Assembly (NCBI RefSeq): GCF_016861565.1
Contig: NZ_BOLK01000017.1
Coordinates: forward strand, 1 to 36,896
Length of the DNA stretch: 36,896 nt
Direction: 5' to 3'
From: Secundilactobacillus yichangensis
Lineage (GTDB): Bacteria; Bacillota; Bacilli; Lactobacillales; Lactobacillaceae
Shown here: positions 33,201 through 36,896 of the stretch, piece by piece
Layout of the letters: each line of letters begins with the position of its first letter
Numbering within the stretch: position 1 is the stretch's first letter
Program-made: the position numbers and the translations under genes
Notes under the pieces: model-generated
Seen by the model: the letters and a program-made list of their open reading frames with translations, nothing else
Databases searched by the model: none
What the model was told of the DNA's origin: nothing

Positions 33201-33440
33201 ATTTGTGCTATCAGTATTTGCTTGAGTTGGTGACTTTACTTGCGCCGTTTGCTGTACCGTTGTAGTTGGATTCGATGCTGCTTGAGCAGTAGGTGCCGGA
33301 ACAGCAATAGCCATCCCCAATGCAAAGACTAAAGCAGCGAGCCAACGTCCGTTAGCTTTATATAATTTCACACGTGTTTTAACTTCTGGTTGCTCATGCG
33401 CATGTAAGCGCTGGGCAGACTGTTGATATTTCTCTGGCAT
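30300..33440 (-). CDS. LPxTG surface protein with L-type lectin and MucBP/Mub-type domains
   Basis: A 1046-aa cell-wall protein. Residues 1-55 are a long signal peptide with YKANGRWLAAL, a variant of the KxYKxGKxW type often used with accessory Sec export; cleavage probably follows AQA. Residues 56-170 are a Thr/Ser/Ala-rich linker. About 175-432 form a legume-type lectin domain with GGGDGVAFAFHNG and GAFGWKADTFFDG. Then come a MucBP domain (435-517), two Mub-like repeats (about 524-626 and 712-813) around a second MucBP-like unit (629-707), a Pro/Asn/Thr spacer (about 900-1008) and the sortase signal LPQTDE (1010-1015) with a membrane segment and KKRRK tail. It probably binds glycans on mucus, plant or microbial surfaces. 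ATG follows AAGGGGG. The lectin's sugar is unknown. Confidence 0.88.
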   Translation of the reverse strand: MPEKYQQSAQRLHAHEQPEVKTRVKLYKANGRWLAALVFALGMAIAVPAPTAQAASNPTTTVQQTAQVKSPTQANTDSTNIQQATPTKVPAKAALTSSTSTTPAAKTASTTDTPATSTGTDHSANTPAPKSVAKTELGSASAATIEATKQAKVAVYQTTGQPQEITAQDSTAPSEVKVNANNFTDYFKLNGSATYNQSTGTLTLTTDQGSQDGNATLKNKIDLNQSFKLTGQINLGNKAQKPGRNAGPDGNALGGGDGVAFAFHNGNTDLVGGNGAGVGIGGLKGAFGWKADTFFDGVDEPTGSVAKADPNEFWTNPQSDADGQLVYGVGSPYGSFIYTDPTTGMVTAYAPTNDTAGEAQLIDQPSNNEFKPITISYDGSTKTMTVTYDGKTWSHAITDWATQPDAAFLISGGTAGAKNLQQFQIDSFDYFTAATVNVKYVNEQTGDLLGTGVATYTDANGNPLTTGQASQAGDQYATQSEQFNGYVFDKMMTGSLPATGTLKINGDNGTVTFGYTNIVPVTPDKPYDADPKDFTATSTRTINYVKTSDGSVVHAPEIQTVTFTRTGTEDLLTKKVTFGEWTPVQSDTLAAVVSPTIKGYTPDQSTVPATTLAKPNMNPTVTVHYSLSTQKATVTYKDDTSNKTLGDIDTLSGESGTTATYSSASRIQEYENQGYTLVSDGTANGIVFDNDTATDQPFTVEFVHKMETVTPKTPHDADPAKLTATATRTINYINASDSTPIAPAVVQTIDFTRTGTEDAVTKEVTYNNDWQPANAQVPAAISPFVQGFAPDQETVPAATLSHGDKETITVKYYKVGLGNNIQTKTQVGQPLYAIAFTGQPTGPNGEPIGNPIPLIGNPGEPIGFGSLTDIPGYFLVPNQNLVVPKTPGATVPILYDEPPYTNGPSTTEPNTVVPNTEEPNNNEPKANVPSTPESNDNNQGHVVPGGSTSTTTGTNTQGHVAAGNATSTEDGIATPTGSATQSANVSSAAPASSQSSQLSGNKQTTDKRTLPQTDETPVQGTAALGFLGVFVSLFGLVGTKKRRKNL
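31002..31307 (-). repeat. Mub-like repeat 2 coding segment
   Basis: Encodes residues 712-813 (TPHDADPAKLTATATRTINY to TITVKYYK). It is homologous to the segment at 31563-31871, sharing DADP, TRTINY, QT..FTRTGTED and PATTL/PAATL in order. The DNA copies are well diverged. Confidence 0.7.
31563..31871 (-). repeat. Mub-like repeat 1 coding segment
   Basis: Encodes residues 524-626 (DKPYDADPKDFTATSTRTIN to TVTVHYS), the upstream partner of the repeat at 31002-31307. Confidence 0.7.
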
Positions 33441-33813
33441 ATAAAATCCCCCTTTTCATATCCAAAACATCCCTGAAACGTACCTAAAATAATGCCCTTT
33501 TAACGTACGCTGCTAAAACACTTACATTTTAATGCTTAATATTGCCGAATTCAATCCTTCAAAATCTTTTTTATCTATCGGAGAAATAGGATCAGCTAGC
33601 AACGTTTTTTCAAGGATTTTAAGGTGCCATGAAAGCTTGTTATATAGAGGATAATGGGGGAATTTAAAAGCTTAAATTCAGTCAACATAGTTTTAATGAC
33701 ACATTCTCTATTTTTTACCAAAAATTCAAAAAAATGGGGAATAAATTCATGAAACAAAATTGTCAAATTGTCATGCAGGTGTTACGGATTTGTCCCAAAT
33801 ATTTTATTCTAAA
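33441..33813. other. Gene-free upstream region of the surface protein gene
   Basis: This 373-bp AT-rich stretch contains the surface protein's ribosome binding site (AAGGGGG near 33447-33453, minus strand). On the minus strand TTTAAA (about 33664) and TATATA (about 33642) at 16-bp spacing form a weak promoter candidate. No reading frame, cre box or strong palindrome was found. Confidence 0.4.
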
Positions 33814-33858
33814 ACAATAACGCTAAGCTTTTAGACATTAAAAGCTTAGCGTTATTGT
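33814..33858. terminator. Intrinsic terminator after ackA
   Basis: A perfect 20-bp stem (33814-33833 with 33839-33858) with a 5-base loop lies directly after the ackA stop, followed on the minus strand by TTTTAG. Confidence 0.87.
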
Positions 33859-33863
33859 TATTT

Positions 33864-35054
33864 TTAATTTTGCGTTAGTCGCTGAACGTCACGAACAATC
33901 ATCAACTCTTCGTTAGTTGGAACAACCATCACCGTGACTGGTGCGCCTTCAGGGCTGATAATCTGTTCCTTGCCGCGGACTTGATTGCGGTCGTGGTCAA
34001 TCTGAACCCCGAAGTAACTTAACTGATCAGCAATCTTTTCTCGCATATCGATTCCGTTTTCTCCAGAGCCCGCCGTAAAGACTAGGGCATCCAAGCCGTT
34101 TAATTCGGCAATATATGAACCAATGTATCGGACAACTCGATTGGCGAACATATCCAGCGCTAATTTAGCCTGGGGGTTCGTATCTTGAGCGGCCTCCAAA
34201 TCACGTTGATCAGGGGATAATTGGGAAATTCCAAGCAGCCCGGATTTTTGATTCAAAATGTCAATCATATCACTCATTTTAAGCTTCATTTTTTCGGCTA
34301 GAAACGAGACTAGCGATGGATCGATGTCACCGGAACGAGTTGCCATCATAACGCCGGCCAATGGGGTAAAGCCCATGGAAGTATCGATGACCTTACCGTG
34401 ATCAAAAGCACTGATTGAAGAGCCGGATCCAAGGTGCAGCGTGATCAGTTTTAAGTCTGAAAGGGGCTTGCCCAGCAATTCAGCGGTACGAAGCGAAACG
34501 TAGCGGTGACTCGTACCGTGTGCACCGTATTTACGGGCACCATACTTTTCATAATACTCATAGGGGATCGGATAAAGGGCATTGATTTTTGGCATGTTGG
34601 TGTATAAGGAAGTGTCAAAAACAGCTACCTGCGGCACGTTTGGCAGCAACTGCTGGAAGATTTTAATGTACTGCGCTTCAATGGGATTGTGCAAGGGCGC
34701 GTATTCCGCAAGATTATGGATTTGCTTGAGTGTGTCATCATTGACGACCGCGGAATCTGAGAAAACTTCGCCGCCAGCGACTACTCGATGCCCGATACCC
34801 GCAATTTCATGCAGGTGTTTAACGATGCCCGCTTCCTTTAAATGGGAAAGTACCATTGCAGCCGCCAGGCGATAATCGATATTATCCTGTTTCTCTTCGT
34901 ATTTATCACCGCCAGGCCGTTTAACGGTAAAAACTGAACCGGGCAAGTTCAGACGATCAACCAAACCAGAAGCAATAACTGTTTCATCTGGCATGGAAAA
35001 TAGTTTCCATTTTAAAGTTGAACTGCCTGCGTTGACTGCTAATATTTTTGTCAT
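33864..35054 (-). CDS. ackA: Acetate kinase
   Basis: A 396-aa enzyme that makes ATP and acetate from acetyl phosphate and ADP. Both family signatures are present: ILAVNAGSSTLKWKLF at the N-terminus and DTSMGFTPLAGVMMATRSGD in the middle, with GHRVVAGGEVFSDS and LHLGSGSS. The ATG at 35052-35054 follows GAGGTGG; a frame opening 12 codons earlier has no good site. Acetyl phosphate from phosphoketolase is the usual substrate in pentose-grown lactobacilli, which links it to the ara genes. A perfect cre box lies 57-70 bp upstream, placed for CcpA activation. Lactobacilli often carry several ackA copies; whether this is the main one cannot be seen here. Confidence 0.95.
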   Translation of the reverse strand: MTKILAVNAGSSTLKWKLFSMPDETVIASGLVDRLNLPGSVFTVKRPGGDKYEEKQDNIDYRLAAAMVLSHLKEAGIVKHLHEIAGIGHRVVAGGEVFSDSAVVNDDTLKQIHNLAEYAPLHNPIEAQYIKIFQQLLPNVPQVAVFDTSLYTNMPKINALYPIPYEYYEKYGARKYGAHGTSHRYVSLRTAELLGKPLSDLKLITLHLGSGSSISAFDHGKVIDTSMGFTPLAGVMMATRSGDIDPSLVSFLAEKMKLKMSDMIDILNQKSGLLGISQLSPDQRDLEAAQDTNPQAKLALDMFANRVVRYIGSYIAELNGLDALVFTAGSGENGIDMREKIADQLSYFGVQIDHDRNQVRGKEQIISPEGAPVTVMVVPTNEELMIVRDVQRLTQN

Positions 35055-35110
35055 GATATTCCCACCTCGTTGTTTTCTATAACTAAACATAAGTCTAGTC
35101 TAGCGGAGAA

Positions 35111-35124
35111 TGAAACCGTTTTCA
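35111..35124 (-). promoter_or_regulatory. Perfect cre (CcpA) site upstream of ackA
   Basis: TGAAACCGTTTTCA fits the TGWAANCGNTNWCA consensus at all 14 positions and on both strands. A plausible ackA -10 box, TATAGA, lies near 35076-35081 on the minus strand, so the cre is upstream of the -35 region. In Bacillus subtilis the ackA cre is at such a position and activates. Confidence 0.75.
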
Positions 35125-35127
35125 AGT

Positions 35128-35177
35128 AAAAGCAAAAAGACTCCGGCAGCTGACCGGAATCCCATGATTTTGCTTTT
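35128..35177 (-). terminator. Two-tier terminator after the histidine-phosphatase gene
   Basis: GACTCCGG (35139-35146) pairs with CCGGAATC (35154-35161), and an outer arm AAAAGCAAAA (35128-35137) with TTTTGCTTTT (35168-35177). The minus-strand T run follows the inner stem. It implies ackA has its own promoter. Confidence 0.75.
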
Positions 35178-35191
35178 TAAGGTTGAAAATA

Positions 35192-35833
35192 CTATTGATT
35201 ATAGGCCTCAACGCTTACCTGATCTGAGGAAACGGTTAATTCAGTAACACCGCCGTTATGAGGGTAGTTACCCTTAGTATCGACCCCTAAATAATCAACA
35301 ATCATGCGAATCAATGTCCCGTGGCTGACCAGTAGGACTGATTCATCGTTTAGGCAGTGCTCGCGTAAGGCTTTGAAACCAGCTCTAATACGTGAAATAA
35401 CCTCATCATAGTCTTCAGCAGTGTGGGAGGGGTCACTTTGCTTCATTGCGTTGCGAGCCTCTCTAAGACCGCCAATTTCCAGTAGGTCGGCTTGACTATG
35501 TTTACCGTATGGAGCGGCGATCCCAGACCAGATATCATCTGAGTTTAAACCTTCAAAGAAGCCAAAGTTGACTTCACGAAATTCTGGCAACTGTGCCGTT
35601 TCCTGAGGCTTTTGCTGAAGTTGGTTCACGATAATGTTACGGGTGCTGATTGCGCGGCCTAGGTCTGATGAAAAGGCACGGTTCAGCGCCACACCCTGCA
35701 GCTTCTCGGCTGCTTGCTGAGCTTGTTTGATGCCTTCTTCGGATAAGTCAGAGTCGATCCATCCCTGCATACGGTTGAAGCTGTTTAACATAGTGCTGCC
35801 ATGACGAACCAGATAAACCGTGAATGAGTCCAT
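35192..35833 (-). CDS. Histidine phosphatase family protein (phosphoglycerate mutase-like)
   Basis: A 213-aa protein with the catalytic LVRHGST motif at residues 8-14, the SSDLGRAISTRNII arginine segment, REVNFGFFEGL with the acid/base Glu, and the second histidine in LLVSHGTLIRM. This set defines the histidine acid phosphatase branch. The length and short insertions fit broad-specificity phosphatases annotated as phosphoglycerate mutase family rather than the true dPGM (about 230-250 aa). The ATG follows AAAGAGG. It lies upstream of ackA in the same direction but is separated by a terminator. The natural substrate is unknown. Confidence 0.85.
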   Translation of the reverse strand: MDSFTVYLVRHGSTMLNSFNRMQGWIDSDLSEEGIKQAQQAAEKLQGVALNRAFSSDLGRAISTRNIIVNQLQQKPQETAQLPEFREVNFGFFEGLNSDDIWSGIAAPYGKHSQADLLEIGGLREARNAMKQSDPSHTAEDYDEVISRIRAGFKALREHCLNDESVLLVSHGTLIRMIVDYLGVDTKGNYPHNGGVTELTVSSDQVSVEAYNQ

Positions 35834-35989
35834 AGTAAATACCTCTTTTAAACGTAATTTCCTTTATTGTGACGGAAAATTAAGTGATGTGCAACTATCT
35901 CGCGTTTTTAACAAATTTAATGAAAATCCTATTTTGGGTGTTTGATAGCGTTAATATCAGTATTATACTAAAAACGATGTATGGGGGAA
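35834..35989. other. Short spacer between the phosphatase gene and the right tnpB element
   Basis: AT-rich DNA that must hold the phosphatase promoter on the minus strand. I see no clear boxes, palindromes or genes. It ends where similarity between the two tnpB elements begins. Confidence 0.4.
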
Positions 35990-36896
35990 TGAACAGTAAC
36001 TGTTTTGCTGTAAAGGGATATAACTCTTTGTAAAAATGGTGCTTCTACATTATTCCGTGTCCTTATAAGTTTGGTAAAGATATAATTAGGTTAAAGTTAG
36101 ACGTCAAATTTTCCGTATTAGCTGATAGCTTATAAGTAGTGATTTATATGAATTTCATTAAAACGTGTTTTGGGATAAAGTCATCCCGTATAATATGAGG
36201 GACACCTCACTTTGGTGATTAAACTCAATAAGGCGGAACAACTGATGTTACTCACCTATCAAGTCGAAATTAAGCCGACTGAAAAACAAGCTTGGCAGAT
36301 TGATTCCCACATCAGTGGTAGTCGTTGGGCCTACAACCTGTTTTTGGATATCAACCGGCAGCGTTATGAATGCGGTTATCACTATATGGGCGCTTATGAG
36401 TTCAGCAAATGGTTTAACCATGAGTATCTAGAAGCTAATCCTGACGACCGGTGGATCAAGGATTTATATGCCAAATCGGTCAAACAGGCCTTCATTGATG
36501 CTGATACGGCGATGAAACGGTTCTTTAAGAAACTGAGTGGTTTCCCGCATTGGCGCTCGTTTAAACGCGGTCAAGGCAGTTACTACTTTGTTAAGAACGG
36601 TAAAACGCAAGTCATTCCTTGTCAACGTCACCGAATCAAGCTACCGAAACTCGGCTGGATACGTCTCAAAGAATTCGGTTATATTCCCATCGATGCCATG
36701 CATTTTGTGATTAAACAAGGTCGAATCAAATTTAAGGCTGGTCGGTACTACCTGACCTGTTTAATAGAACAGGCCGAATTACCAAAGTTAGAACTGACCG
36801 GTGAGGCCATTGGTATTGACCTTGGTTTAAAAGAATTTGCCATTCTAAATGATGGCACTTTGTATCATAATCAAAATAAAAGCAGTCGGGTAAGGA
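35990..36896 (+). mobile_element. 5' part of an IS200/IS605-type tnpB element (right copy)
   Basis: Similarity to the left copy begins at TGAACAG (35990-35996) and runs through the 255-bp upstream end into tnpB. A dyad AACAGT/ACTGTT at 35992-36004 marks the end. The sequence before tnpB has a further small hairpin (CACC at 36206/GGTG) and no tnpA. The element is read away from the island, opposite to the left copy. Its 3' end, where the guide RNA would be encoded, lies beyond the window. Confidence 0.8.
36245..36896 (+). CDS. tnpB: TnpB-type RNA-guided endonuclease, first 217 codons (cut by window edge)
   Basis: The frame starts MLLTYQVEIKPTEKQ with AAGGCGG eight to ten bases upstream and stays open to the window end. 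It shows the OrfB N-terminal helix-rich domain (GSRWAYNLFLD, FPHWRSFKRGQGSYYF), the beta-barrel part (IKLPKLGWIRLKEFG, IKFKAGRYYLTCLIE) and the start of the RuvC domain with its first catalytic Asp in AIGIDLGLKEFA. No frameshift is visible in this part. The remaining RuvC and zinc-finger regions lie outside. Confidence 0.9.
   Translation, partial: MLLTYQVEIKPTEKQAWQIDSHISGSRWAYNLFLDINRQRYECGYHYMGAYEFSKWFNHEYLEANPDDRWIKDLYAKSVKQAFIDADTAMKRFFKKLSGFPHWRSFKRGQGSYYFVKNGKTQVIPCQRHRIKLPKLGWIRLKEFGYIPIDAMHFVIKQGRIKFKAGRYYLTCLIEQAELPKLELTGEAIGIDLGLKEFAILNDGTLYHNQNKSSRVR

Noticed and set aside
1-36896. Composite transposon made by the two tnpB elements
   Set aside because: The copies have diverged, face outwards and are cut by the window. 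IS200/IS605 elements do not form classical composite transposons, and no target duplication can be seen. Kept only as a bracketing observation.

Overview
This looks like a chromosomal accessory region of a lactic acid bacterium of the Lactobacillaceae. The signs are low to moderate GC, AGGAGG-type ribosome binding sites with frequent TTG and GTG starts, many CcpA-type cre boxes, an LPxTG protein with lectin and MucBP/Mub-type domains, and ara genes in the order araB-araD-araA under a GntR/LacI-type AraR. Species cannot be fixed from the sequence alone. The region is a large L-arabinose and arabinoside utilisation island, about 35 kb long. It is bracketed by two diverged, outward-facing tnpB (IS200/IS605-type) elements, both cut by the window edges.

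Layout. 1-517: 5' part of a tnpB element. 525-9544: a GH2 enzyme, an ArsR-type regulator with an unusual large C-terminal domain, a 787-aa putative helical-barrel carbohydrate enzyme without a named activity, an AraC regulator, a GPH-family sugar symporter and a second AraC regulator. 9764-15190: a small membrane protein, a third AraC regulator (paralogue of the first), a GH127/GH146-type beta-L-arabinofuranosidase and a second GPH symporter. 15494-24246: the arabinose core, made of a sugar-porter permease (araE-like) flanked by two small membrane proteins, aldose 1-epimerase, AraR and the araBDA operon. 24450-29097: a GlcU/RbsU-type sugar transporter behind a promoter-plus-terminator leader, a second ArsR-type regulator of the same unusual kind, a GH43 arabinofuranosidase and a LacY-type oligosaccharide permease. 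29197-35833: aldo/keto reductase, a lectin/Mub-domain LPxTG surface protein, acetate kinase and a histidine-phosphatase-family protein. 35990-36896: 5' part of the second tnpB element. No tRNA, rRNA or CRISPR array was seen.

How the parts fit. None of the glycosidases has a signal peptide, so oligosaccharides are probably imported whole by the GPH and LacY-type carriers and cut in the cytoplasm. Free L-arabinose (also imported by the araE-like carrier) would be anomerised by GalM and passed through AraA, AraB and AraD to D-xylulose 5-phosphate. In lactobacilli that normally enters the phosphoketolase route, whose acetyl phosphate is the substrate of acetate kinase, also encoded here. Control appears layered. 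AraR-like operators lie at araE, araB and the GH43 promoter. AraC and ArsR-type regulators sit beside the glycosidase/transporter units, and cre boxes lie at most operons.

The most unusual parts are the pair of ArsR-type regulators with a shared beta-rich C-terminal domain (a candidate undescribed sugar-sensing regulator family), the 787-aa putative glycosidase, and the leader hairpin immediately before the 24450 transporter gene.
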